Shown here: positions 5,851-12,653 of the stretch, piece by piece
Numbering within the stretch: the first letter of the stretch is position 1
Layout of the letters: each line of letters opens with the position of its first letter
NCBI GenBank assembly: GCA_964424715.1
Contig: CAYRJW010000032.1
Location: 1-15,800, forward strand
Origin: JAMHZE01 sp964424715
GTDB lineage: Bacteria; Pseudomonadota; Alphaproteobacteria; Rickettsiales; UBA8987
Direction: 5' to 3'
DNA: 15,800 nt
Notes under the pieces: model-generated
The model's database searches: none
Told to the model about the DNA's origin: nothing
The model's input: the letters and a program-made list of their open reading frames with translations, nothing else
Position numbers and translations under genes: made by a program

Positions 5851-6939
5851 TTAATCACACGGGCAGATATCAAATTTATAGCTTAGCATCAGCATAACTG
5901 ATTCCGTGCGTTCGGCCTTGGCATCTTCCGCTTTCCAGCCTACGCTGGCTTCAACATCTTTCATCACTTCATAGCCTACGGCGAAATTATAATATTTGGT
6001 ACGCGGGTGGGCTTCGTTGGAATCCTTATCAGTTATGTTGGTTGCCAGAAATGCTTTATCGTAATTCAGGCGGGTGCCGAGATTGTAATAGAATATCCGG
6101 CGGCCTGCGCGGCCATCGGCGTTTATATCGCTGGCATATTCGGCGATGACATCCATATTTACTTGTTTGGTGAAGGAGAAATTCTTTTTCAGGCCGGTGG
6201 TTAATATATTTTCGTCGGATTCTGCTATCGCGCCTTGTTTCTGTAATGCATAACCGAAATTCAGCAATGTATTGCCTAGCTGCGGGAGGTTGATGCGGTA
6301 ATTTATGGCGAAATTGTTGAAGGCCTCAGTATTGCCTGCGCCGCGATCATCCTCATCGATATTATTACTGACGCTGTAAAGCGCGCTATCGCTTAACATG
6401 GTATCGGCGAAGAAGGTGCTGATATTTATGGTCTGGTTATCGGTTATTTTATAGCCGAAACCGAAGCCGAGTTTTTCCTCTACCGCATATTCCTCGGCGG
6501 CTTCGTGGGCCCATACCAGCGGGTAATCATGATAATCAAAAGCAACCATCGGCGCTATCTTTCCGGCGTAGATATTGGCTTTGCCGAATTTATGTTCGAG
6601 GAAAAACTCCTTAAGGCGGATGCCGTGATGCTGGAAGGTAGTGTTGTCTGCCGGATCATTATTACCGTGGCTGTGGGCATGCTCGTGAGTGAGTTGCACG
6701 GCGGCATTTAGGGAGGTGGCATCGTTAAAATTATAATAGATATCGGTGTGAGAATGGGTGCTGATATCGTTGAACTCGCTGGAACGCGCATCGGAATCAT
6801 AATTGGCGGCGTTTATCAGGTTGATATCACCATGTGCGCCAAAGCCGTTTATCTTCGGTCGGTAATGCGATTCTCCATGAGCGTGGGCGGATGTTGAGTA
6901 AAGGGAAGTGAGTAGGGTGGTTAATATAAGTTTCTTCAT
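5851..6939 (-). CDS. His-rich outer-membrane beta-barrel (porin-like) protein
   Basis: This is a predicted exported outer-membrane protein of 362 residues. The start is the ATG at 6937-6939, because GGAG lies six bases upstream and a clean signal peptide (MKKLILTTLLTSLYSTSAHA) follows; longer readings upstream have no such support. The likely cleavage after Ala20 leaves His at the mature N-terminus. Residues 19-106 are rich in histidine (HAHGESH, THSH, THEHAHSHG, QHH). The remainder shows alternating hydrophobic/polar strands with aromatic girdle residues typical of barrels (for example LGFGFGYKI, LNFGYALQ, FYYNLGTRL, YNFAVGYEV, VMLMLSYKF). It resembles porin-like barrels in general. No specific family was identified and the substrate is unknown. 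The end is odd: six residues, DICPCD, follow the Phe that would normally close the last strand. Confidence 0.7.
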   Translation of the reverse strand: MKKLILTTLLTSLYSTSAHAHGESHYRPKINGFGAHGDINLINAANYDSDARSSEFNDISTHSHTDIYYNFNDATSLNAAVQLTHEHAHSHGNNDPADNTTFQHHGIRLKEFFLEHKFGKANIYAGKIAPMVAFDYHDYPLVWAHEAAEEYAVEEKLGFGFGYKITDNQTINISTFFADTMLSDSALYSVSNNIDEDDRGAGNTEAFNNFAINYRINLPQLGNTLLNFGYALQKQGAIAESDENILTTGLKKNFSFTKQVNMDVIAEYASDINADGRAGRRIFYYNLGTRLNYDKAFLATNITDKDSNEAHPRTKYYNFAVGYEVMKDVEASVGWKAEDAKAERTESVMLMLSYKFDICPCD

Positions 6940-7035
6940 TGTGAACTCCGTGAATTGAATATTATTTGTTAGAAAATATTGGTGGTCGACCATTCGGGAG
7001 TATCTCAGTTCTCTTTTTTCCTCGTCATCACATTC

Positions 7036-7112
7036 TGCGTCATTCCAGCGAAAGCTGGAATCTAAAGCGCTTCAATGGGTTAATAGATCCCCGCTTTCGC
7101 TGGGATGACGCA
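7036..7112. repeat. Inverted pair of REP-like palindromes (GCGAAAGC type)
   Basis: The left unit is a perfect 8-bp hairpin ATTCCAGC/GCTGGAAT with a GAAA loop (7042-7061), preceded by TGCGTC. The right unit, read on the other strand, has the same TGCGTC, the same GAAA loop and an 8-bp stem with one mismatch. The units pair with each other across about 28 bp with few mismatches. Similar GTCATTCC...GGAATC palindromes are widespread in bacterial genomes (compare the dRS3-type repeats of Neisseria). It occupies the gap 6940-7149, which holds no gene. Confidence 0.7.
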
Positions 7113-7149
7113 TCATGGGAGGGATGTTCAGCTTAGATACTGCCGATTA

Positions 7150-7548
7150 TCAGGAGTGCAGAGGCGGTGCGCGGGAGGATTTGTGGAAGGAGCTTAAGCC
7201 CTCAAACTTAAGGGCGGTGGGATAAGGGGTTATCGCGCCTTTGTGCAGGGCGGTTATGTAAAAGGAGTGAGTATTATTTATATATTGCGAATCGGAAGCA
7301 GGGGCAGAACTGGCGATATCTATATGTTTTTTGAGTTTTTGTTTTTGTTCCTGATCAAGCCTTTCAAAAGTGCTTACATAGAATTTTTTGCTGTTGTTAC
7401 CGGTACAGATAAAGACCTTATCACCAAGCAGTTTGGATAATTCACTGAAATTATTTTTATTGTGGGAATTGGTGGTAGCCGAAAAGCCTGACAAAACGGC
7501 GTTCAGCAGGAATGTTAAGGTCAGGAATGTAAGTAGGTATCTTTTCAC
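7150..7548 (-). CDS. Small secreted protein, possibly degenerate DUF2946-like
   Basis: This is a 132-residue hypothetical protein starting at GTG (7546-7548), chosen because it gives a good signal peptide or N-terminal anchor (MKRYLLTFLTLTFLLNAVLSGFSA). A TTG at 7582-7584 would add 12 residues that look unlike a signal sequence. No SD is visible. The middle has VFICTGNNSKKFYVS (about 45-59) and the end is SRAPPLHS. An ICT-type motif and a terminal RAPP/RGPP are features I associate with DUF2946 proteins of the envelope, often near metal-resistance genes, but the HCPxC cysteine motif of that family is absent; HSFY (94-97) sits about where it would be. The family call is therefore tentative. 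It lies 43 bp after the EF-hand gene on the same strand and probably shares its transcript. Confidence 0.5.
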   Translation of the reverse strand: MKRYLLTFLTLTFLLNAVLSGFSATTNSHNKNNFSELSKLLGDKVFICTGNNSKKFYVSTFERLDQEQKQKLKKHIDIASSAPASDSQYINNTHSFYITALHKGAITPYPTALKFEGLSSFHKSSRAPPLHS

Positions 7549-7576
7549 GGGCGGGGTTATAACATCACCGCCCGTG
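7546..7576. promoter_or_regulatory. Hairpin covering the GTG start of the small secreted protein
   Basis: CACGGGCGG (7546-7554) and CCGCCCGTG (7568-7576) form a perfect 9-bp GC-rich stem with a 13-nt loop. On the minus strand the 3' arm ends in the GTG start codon of the gene at 7150-7548. No T-run follows in either direction, so it is not a standard terminator. It could limit translation of the downstream gene or protect the upstream message. Confidence 0.5.
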
Positions 7577-7591
7577 AGTTTCAATCAGAAA

Positions 7592-7996
7592 CTATTTTGC
7601 TTCAGCGGGAGCGGTCGCTTTTTTAGCTTCGTATTCTGCTTTGCGGTCTTTTTTTAGGTTAGCTTTTTCGGCATCTGAAAGTTCGCCGTCTTTATCGGCA
7701 TCGTACTTGGCAAGAGCTTCGGCGCGACGGGCTTTATATTCGGCTTTCCTTGCATCGCGGAAGGTCTTTCTTTCTTCTTTTGTTATTTTACCATCTTTGT
7801 CGCCATCAAGCTTGTTGAACATTCTTTCATTGGCAGCAGAGGATTCAGCGCGGGTTATTACGCCATCATGGTCCGTATCGACTTTGTTCATCATGCGGCC
7901 GTGATGCCCGTGCTTTTTTTCGCCGCCATGTTCAGCAAAAGATGCAGCAGAAGCGCTTAATATAAGTAATGCAGAGGCCAGAAATAATTTTTTCAT
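7592..7996 (-). CDS. Secreted EF-hand calcium-binding protein
   Basis: This 134-residue protein has a signal peptide (about 1-21, MKKLFLASALLILSASAASFA), so it is probably periplasmic. Three canonical EF-hand loops with Asp at positions 1, 3 and 5, Gly6 and Glu12 are visible: Asp40-Glu51 (DTDHDGVITRAE), Asp64-Glu75 (DGDKDGKITKEE) and Asp99-Glu110 (DADKDGELSDAE). A basic helix rich in Lys, Arg and Ala links the second and third. A short His-rich segment, EHGGEKKHGHHG, follows the signal peptide and could bind a transition metal. AAGGGA about 6 bases before the ATG is the ribosome site. It has its own promoter but follows clpB by only about 70 bp without a visible terminator. The product is a calcium-binding protein by motif; a biological partner is not evident. 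Confidence 0.85.
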   Translation of the reverse strand: MKKLFLASALLILSASAASFAEHGGEKKHGHHGRMMNKVDTDHDGVITRAESSAANERMFNKLDGDKDGKITKEERKTFRDARKAEYKARRAEALAKYDADKDGELSDAEKANLKKDRKAEYEAKKATAPAEAK

Positions 7997-8026
7997 ATAG
8001 TTCCCTTGGTTGATTGTTGTACAGTA

Positions 8027-8055
8027 ATTATAGTAGTGGTTGTATTAAATGTAAT
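8027..8055 (-). promoter_or_regulatory. Promoter of the EF-hand gene
   Basis: On the minus strand ATTACA (8050-8055), 17 bases, then a perfect TATAAT (8027-8032). The expected start near 8020 gives a 24-nt leader. The -35 begins only about 11 bp after the clpB stop. There is no terminator between the two genes, so read-through from clpB is possible. Confidence 0.6.
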
Positions 8056-8065
8056 TAAATAAATA

Positions 8066-10660
8066 TTAATTACGTTTAATTTTCTTAAGTTCTATCTCCT
8101 CGCCATCGATCTCGACGCTTACTATATCGCCGTCTTTTATCTTGTTCTCAAGTAGGGTGGTGGCGAGTTTGTTCTGCAGTTCTTTCTGGATAACGCGGCG
8201 AAGTGGGCGGGCGCCATATACGGCATCGTAGCCTTTTTCGGCAAGCCAGTTGCGGGCGGTGTCGGAAAGATTCAGGGTGATGTTCTTGCCGCTGAGTATC
8301 CGTTGCAGGTCGGCGACCTGAATATCCACTATTCCTGCCATGTCAGAGCGTTTTAGTTTGTTGAACAGTAATATCTCATCGATACGGTTCAGGAATTCCG
8401 GGCGGAAGGCCTTTCTTACGGCATCCATTACTTTCGGGCGGGCTATCTCTATATCATCTTCCTCGGCAAGGCCGGCGATATATTCAGAACCGAGATTTGA
8501 AGTTAATATTATTATGGTGTTGGAAAAATCAACAGTGCGGCCCTGTGAATCAGTTAAGCGGCCATCATCCAGCACCTGTAATAAAATGTTAAAAACATCC
8601 GGGTGGGCCTTTTCCACTTCATCGAACAATATAACGCGATATGGGCGGCGGCGGACGGCTTCGGTGAGCGTGCCACCTTCCTCATAACCGACATAGCCGG
8701 GAGGCGCGCCTATCAGGCGGGATACGGAATGTTTTTCCATATATTCGCTCATGTCGATGCGGACCATCGCATCCTCATTATCGAACATGAAAATACTGAG
8801 TGCTTTGGTAAGTTCTGTTTTGCCGACACCTGTAGGCCCAAGGAACAGGAATGATGCCAGCGGGCGGCGATGATCCTGTAAACCGGCTTTACTACGGCGT
8901 AGCGCATCGGAAACGGCTTGGATAGCCTCATCCTGCCCGATGACCTTTTTGCGTAGGTTATCTTCCATGTGGAGTATCTTATTCTTCTCGGCCTCCATGA
9001 GTTTTTCGGTAGGGATACCGGTCCATTTTGCTACCACGGCGGCGATGTCATCTTCATTCACCGCTTCGGAAATGAATTGGAAATCTTTGTTATTTTCCAG
9101 TTCCTCAAGGCGCTTTCTCAGGCCGGGGATAACGCCATAGGTAAGTTCGCCGGCCTTGGCAAGGTTGCCTTCGCGTTGCGCGATCTGTAAGTCGGTGTTG
9201 GATTGTTCAAGTTTTGTTTTTAGCGTTTTTACCTCGGTGAGTTTGGATTTTTCCTTTTCCCACGCTTTGGTAAGTTCGCCGGTGGTGGCTTCAAGTTTTT
9301 TGAGTTCTTCTTCAATTTTTTTCAACCTGTCTTTAGAAACCGTATCGCCTTCTTTCTTCAGCGCTTCTTTTTCTATTTTTAGCTGGATTATCTTTCTGTC
9401 CAGTTCGTCTATCTTTTCTGGTTTGCTATCTACCTGCATGCGCAGTTTGCTGCCTGCTTCATCGATAAGATCAATGGCCTTATCCGGGAGGAAGCGGTCA
9501 GAGATATAGCGGTTTGAAAGGGTTGCAGCGGCAACAAGGGCTTCATCTTTTATTTTTACGCCGTGGTGAACTTCGTATTTTTCTTTCAGGCCGCGGAGGA
9601 TGGAAATGGTATCCTCAACGCTTGGCTCACCTACAAATACCGGCTGGAAGCGGCGGGCGAGGGCGGCATCTTTTTCGATGTTCTTGCGGTATTCATCGAG
9701 CGTGGTTGCGCCGATGCAGTGCAGTTCGCCGCGGGCAAGGGCGGGTTTTAACAGGTTGGAGGCATCCATTGAGCCTTCAGCCTTGCCTGCGCCTACCAGA
9801 TTGTGAATTTCATCAATGAACATTATGGTCTGCCCGGCATCGTCTATTATTTCTTTTAATACGGATTTCAGGCGTTCCTCGAATTCGCCGCGGAATTTTG
9901 CCCCGGCTATAAGCGCGCCAAGATCTAGCACCATTAGTCTTTTATCTTTCAGATTCTCCGGTACATCGCCCGCTATCATGCGGTTGGCGAGGCCTTCTAC
10001 TATCGCAGTTTTGCCAACGCCGGGTTCGCCGATAAGTACCGGGTTATTTTTTGTGCGGCGGGAAAGCACCTGCATGGTGCGGCGTATCTCCTCATCGCGC
10101 CCGATGACGGGATCCAGCTTGCCCTCGCGGGCTTTTGCGGTTAGGTCCACCGCGTATTTTTCCAAGGCCTGATAGTTATTTTCTGCTGACATAGAATCCG
10201 CCTTTTTTCCTTTTCTTATAGTTTTTATTGCATTCCTGACCTTATCTTTTGTCAAGCCTGCTTCAGTTAATATTTTGTAACTTTCGTTAGATCCATCTTC
10301 AAATATAGCCTCAAGGAACCGTTCGGAGGTGCCGAATTCGTCTTTATTCTTGACCGCCAGATCATGGGTGAGATCAAGCAGCTTGCCGAGTTTTGGGTCC
10401 ATATATAACTGCCCCTCGGCGCTGCCGGAGACCTGTGGCAGCCTTGCAAGTGCAGCATTCACTTTGTTAAGGAAATTATCGGGGGAGATATTATTCATCT
10501 CCATGATCTTGCGGTTTACGCCATCTTTCTCCGGCGCGAGCAATTCCTTCAGAATGTGGAGGTCGGTAAGTTGCTGGTTCTTGTTCTTAACAGCAAACGC
10601 TCCGGCGGCCTCTACGGCTTCCTGAAAATTATAAGTGAATTTGTCCGGTTTGAATCCCAT
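8066..10660 (-). CDS. clpB: ClpB disaggregase (Hsp100)
   Basis: ClpB is a cytoplasmic hexameric AAA+ chaperone that threads aggregated proteins together with DnaK. The 864 residues have the complete architecture: N-domain with two Clp repeats (about 1-150), AAA1 with Walker A GEPGVGKT (211-218) and Walker B FIDE (281-284), a coiled-coil M-domain (about 410-525) that separates ClpB from ClpA/ClpC, and AAA2 with Walker A GPTGVGKT (608-615), pore loop GYVGYE (655-660) and Walker B LFDE (678-681). There is no ClpP-binding IGF-type loop recognised. The first pore loop reads GAKFRGEFEER, with Phe256 where E. coli has Tyr251. No SD precedes the ATG (10658-10660), but a heat-shock-like promoter lies directly upstream. 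It is last in the panC-tyrS-rsmD-clpB run, 41 bp after rsmD. Confidence 0.98.
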   Translation of the reverse strand: MGFKPDKFTYNFQEAVEAAGAFAVKNKNQQLTDLHILKELLAPEKDGVNRKIMEMNNISPDNFLNKVNAALARLPQVSGSAEGQLYMDPKLGKLLDLTHDLAVKNKDEFGTSERFLEAIFEDGSNESYKILTEAGLTKDKVRNAIKTIRKGKKADSMSAENNYQALEKYAVDLTAKAREGKLDPVIGRDEEIRRTMQVLSRRTKNNPVLIGEPGVGKTAIVEGLANRMIAGDVPENLKDKRLMVLDLGALIAGAKFRGEFEERLKSVLKEIIDDAGQTIMFIDEIHNLVGAGKAEGSMDASNLLKPALARGELHCIGATTLDEYRKNIEKDAALARRFQPVFVGEPSVEDTISILRGLKEKYEVHHGVKIKDEALVAAATLSNRYISDRFLPDKAIDLIDEAGSKLRMQVDSKPEKIDELDRKIIQLKIEKEALKKEGDTVSKDRLKKIEEELKKLEATTGELTKAWEKEKSKLTEVKTLKTKLEQSNTDLQIAQREGNLAKAGELTYGVIPGLRKRLEELENNKDFQFISEAVNEDDIAAVVAKWTGIPTEKLMEAEKNKILHMEDNLRKKVIGQDEAIQAVSDALRRSKAGLQDHRRPLASFLFLGPTGVGKTELTKALSIFMFDNEDAMVRIDMSEYMEKHSVSRLIGAPPGYVGYEEGGTLTEAVRRRPYRVILFDEVEKAHPDVFNILLQVLDDGRLTDSQGRTVDFSNTIIILTSNLGSEYIAGLAEEDDIEIARPKVMDAVRKAFRPEFLNRIDEILLFNKLKRSDMAGIVDIQVADLQRILSGKNITLNLSDTARNWLAEKGYDAVYGARPLRRVIQKELQNKLATTLLENKIKDGDIVSVEIDGEEIELKKIKRN

Positions 10661-10667
10661 GCCACAA

Positions 10668-10694
10668 ATCTAGGGCGGGAAAATAAAAATTCAA
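10668..10694 (-). promoter_or_regulatory. Possible heat-shock (sigma32-like) promoter of clpB
   Basis: On the minus strand TTGAAT (10689-10694), 13 bases, then CCCTAGAT (10668-10675), close to the sigma32 pattern TTGAA-N13/14-CCCCATnT. The same bases can be read as a weak sigma70 site, TTGAAT-N16-TAGATT. Either way, transcription would begin around 10660-10663, at or just before the ATG. No CIRCE element is present. Confidence 0.4.
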
Positions 10695-10701
10695 TGGGGG
10701 G

Positions 10702-11295
10702 TTAGTAAGTTACCTTCAGAATGGTGATAAAACTATTATTATACTCCCGCTGGTCAAGCAGGGTGTATGGGGCGAAGGGGGTGAATCTTTCTTTTATGCT
10801 GTGTTCGCAGATCACTACGCCGCCATCGCGGGCCCACATATTTGCCGCAAGCGATTGCAGAGTGGGAACGATGAGGTCCTTGTTATATGGGGGGTCGATG
10901 AATATCACATCGGCCTTGATGCGTGGTGAGGGAAGCTGAACAGCGCTGGAGCGGACGAACAGGCAGTTTTCATATGCGCCGAGTTTCTGGGCGGATTTTT
11001 TTACCATGTCTAAGGTCTGGCCGTTCTTATCGACGAATATAAGCGTTTTTGCGCCGCGCGAATAGGCCTCAAAACCGACTATGCCGGTGCCGCAATATAT
11101 ATCGGCGATGACCCTATCCCGGATAAGGCTTGGGTTTTCCTCGGTAAGGAAATCTATCTCATGCAGGAATTTTGAATGTGAAAGCAGGTTGAACACTGCC
11201 TGCCGCGTTTTGCTGGATGTAGGGCGCAGGGAGCCTTCTTTGTCCTTGAAGGAAAAGACCTCTCTGTTCTTTAATGTTCCGGCGGTTATGCGCAT
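10702..11295 (-). CDS. rsmD: 16S rRNA (guanine966-N2)-methyltransferase RsmD
   Basis: RsmD methylates G966 of 16S rRNA on the assembled 30S subunit using S-adenosylmethionine. The 197-residue protein has the family blocks in order: RITAGTLKNR (2-11), LRPTSSKTRQAVFNLL (23-38), the SAM-binding motif I ADIYCGTGIVGFEAYSRGA (64-82) and the catalytic DPPY (134-137) in VIFIDPPYNKD. The length is typical. The ATG (11293-11295) lies two bases after the tyrS stop, so it is co-transcribed and probably coupled to tyrS. A short loop around residues 41-60 (FLHEIDFLTEENPSLIRD) is longer than in E. coli RsmD but falls where the family varies. Confidence 0.93.
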   Translation of the reverse strand: MRITAGTLKNREVFSFKDKEGSLRPTSSKTRQAVFNLLSHSKFLHEIDFLTEENPSLIRDRVIADIYCGTGIVGFEAYSRGAKTLIFVDKNGQTLDMVKKSAQKLGAYENCLFVRSSAVQLPSPRIKADVIFIDPPYNKDLIVPTLQSLAANMWARDGGVVICEHSIKERFTPFAPYTLLDQREYNNSFITILKVTY

Positions 11296-11297
11296 TT

Positions 11298-12653
11298 TTA
11301 TTTTACCTTTATCAATGCGTGCTTCTTCTTGCCGGCAGAAAGTTTTATGATGCCTTCTTTCAGGTGTGAGGAATTAACTATTAAACCAATGTCAGATATT
11401 TTTTCATCATTTATGCGCACGCCGCCGCCCTGTATCAGTTTTTTTGCCTCGCCGTTACTTTCGACCAGTCCGGCATCTTTGAATAACTGGGCGATAGGGA
11501 TGCCGGTTTTAATTATCCCTTTTTCCAGTTTTAATTCAGGGAGGTCATCGCCAACACCACCCTGTTCAAAAACCTTGCGTGCGGTTTCCTCAGCGGCCTT
11601 TGCGGCTGCTTCGCCGTGGAGTAGTTTGGTAACTTCATTGGCTAAAACTTTTTTGGCCTCGTTGATATTACCGGCCATTACTCTTTCAATATCTTCAAGC
11701 GAAAGTTCGGTGAATAGTTTTAAAAATCTGCCGACATCCTTATCTTCCGTATTGCGCCAGTATTGCCAGTAGTCGTTTGGTTTTAGTAATTCGGCATCAA
11801 GCCATATTGCGCCATCAGCGGTTTTGCCCATTTTTGCGCCGGAGGAAGTTGTGAGTAGCGGTGTTGTCAGGCCAAAAATATCATATAAAAGCGAATATTC
11901 TTCTTTTACTTTTTTATGAAATTCTTTTTCATCAGACTTCCAAAGAGCTGAGTATTCTTTCTTTTTTTCTTCAATGAAGTTTTTGCGGTGGTTCTCAGGC
12001 TTCATCTTCTGGAACAGGTCTGTTCCGCAGGTAATATTGCCCCACTGGTCACTGCCGCCGATCTGAAGTCTGCAGCCATATCTTTTGTTCAGTTCTATGA
12101 AATCATAAGCCTGGAAGATCATGTAATTGAACTCCAGCAGAGAAAGTTCATTGCCCCCTTCCAGCCTGCGTTTCGCGGTTTCCATTGTTATCATTCTGTT
12201 AACGGAAAAAAGCCTGCCGACTTGCTGAAGGTAAGATAAGAAGTTAAGTTTACTAAGCCATTTATCGTTATCAACCAGATCGTAATTCTTCAGGAATTTA
12301 TCAAAAACCTTCCTGATGCCCTTCATGTTGTTTTTAATATCCCTGTCAGAAAGCATCTTGCGGCTTTCATCCTTCCCGCTTGGGTCGCCTATTTTTGTAG
12401 TGCCGCCGCCGAGCAGGGTGATGGGTTTGTGGCCGCATTTCTGGAGCCAGCGGAGTATCATTATTTGCATCAAACTGCCGGCGTGTAGGCTTGCTGCGGT
12501 GCAGTCGAAGCCGATATAGGCAACGGCAGGTTTTTTGTTTTTTTCGCAGGTGGAAAAATAATTATCCAGACCCTCAAAATCAGTGCAGTCCTGAATGAAG
12601 CCGCGCTGTTGCAGGGTGGTTAAAAAGTTGGATTTAAAGTTATGTGCGGTCAT
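11298..12653 (-). CDS. tyrS: Tyrosyl-tRNA synthetase with a charged insertion
   Basis: TyrRS is a class I aminoacyl-tRNA synthetase charging tRNA-Tyr (EC 6.1.1.1). The 451-residue product has YIGFDCTAASLHAGSL (46-61, HIGH region; the second His is replaced by Ser as in some relatives), the tyrosine site QAYDF (181-185) and QIGGSDQWGNI (197-207), and the KMSKS counterpart KMGKT (274-278). A C-terminal S4 RNA-binding domain (about 383-451) contains AKKLIQGGGVRINDEKI. Between GTDL (210-213) and FGLTTPLL (260-267) lie about 45 residues where E. coli has about ten: a Lys/Glu-rich insertion including IEEKKKEYSALWKSDEKEF. The gene overlaps the panC stop by four bases (ATGA) and is followed by rsmD after two bases. 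The frame is intact through the insertion. Confidence 0.95.
   Translation of the reverse strand: MTAHNFKSNFLTTLQQRGFIQDCTDFEGLDNYFSTCEKNKKPAVAYIGFDCTAASLHAGSLMQIMILRWLQKCGHKPITLLGGGTTKIGDPSGKDESRKMLSDRDIKNNMKGIRKVFDKFLKNYDLVDNDKWLSKLNFLSYLQQVGRLFSVNRMITMETAKRRLEGGNELSLLEFNYMIFQAYDFIELNKRYGCRLQIGGSDQWGNITCGTDLFQKMKPENHRKNFIEEKKKEYSALWKSDEKEFHKKVKEEYSLLYDIFGLTTPLLTTSSGAKMGKTADGAIWLDAELLKPNDYWQYWRNTEDKDVGRFLKLFTELSLEDIERVMAGNINEAKKVLANEVTKLLHGEAAAKAAEETARKVFEQGGVGDDLPELKLEKGIIKTGIPIAQLFKDAGLVESNGEAKKLIQGGGVRINDEKISDIGLIVNSSHLKEGIIKLSAGKKKHALIKVK

Noticed and set aside
6940..6993. 18-residue N-terminal extension of the barrel protein
   Set aside because: It would bury the signal peptide, whereas the inner ATG has GGAG six bases upstream.
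10661..10701. CIRCE/HrcA operator before clpB
   Set aside because: No TTAGCACTC-N9-GAGTGCTAA or close variant is present in the gap.
11329..11772. 147-codon plus-strand frame
   Set aside because: It is antisense to the S4 and C-terminal part of tyrS and has low-complexity Ser-rich composition typical of shadow frames.
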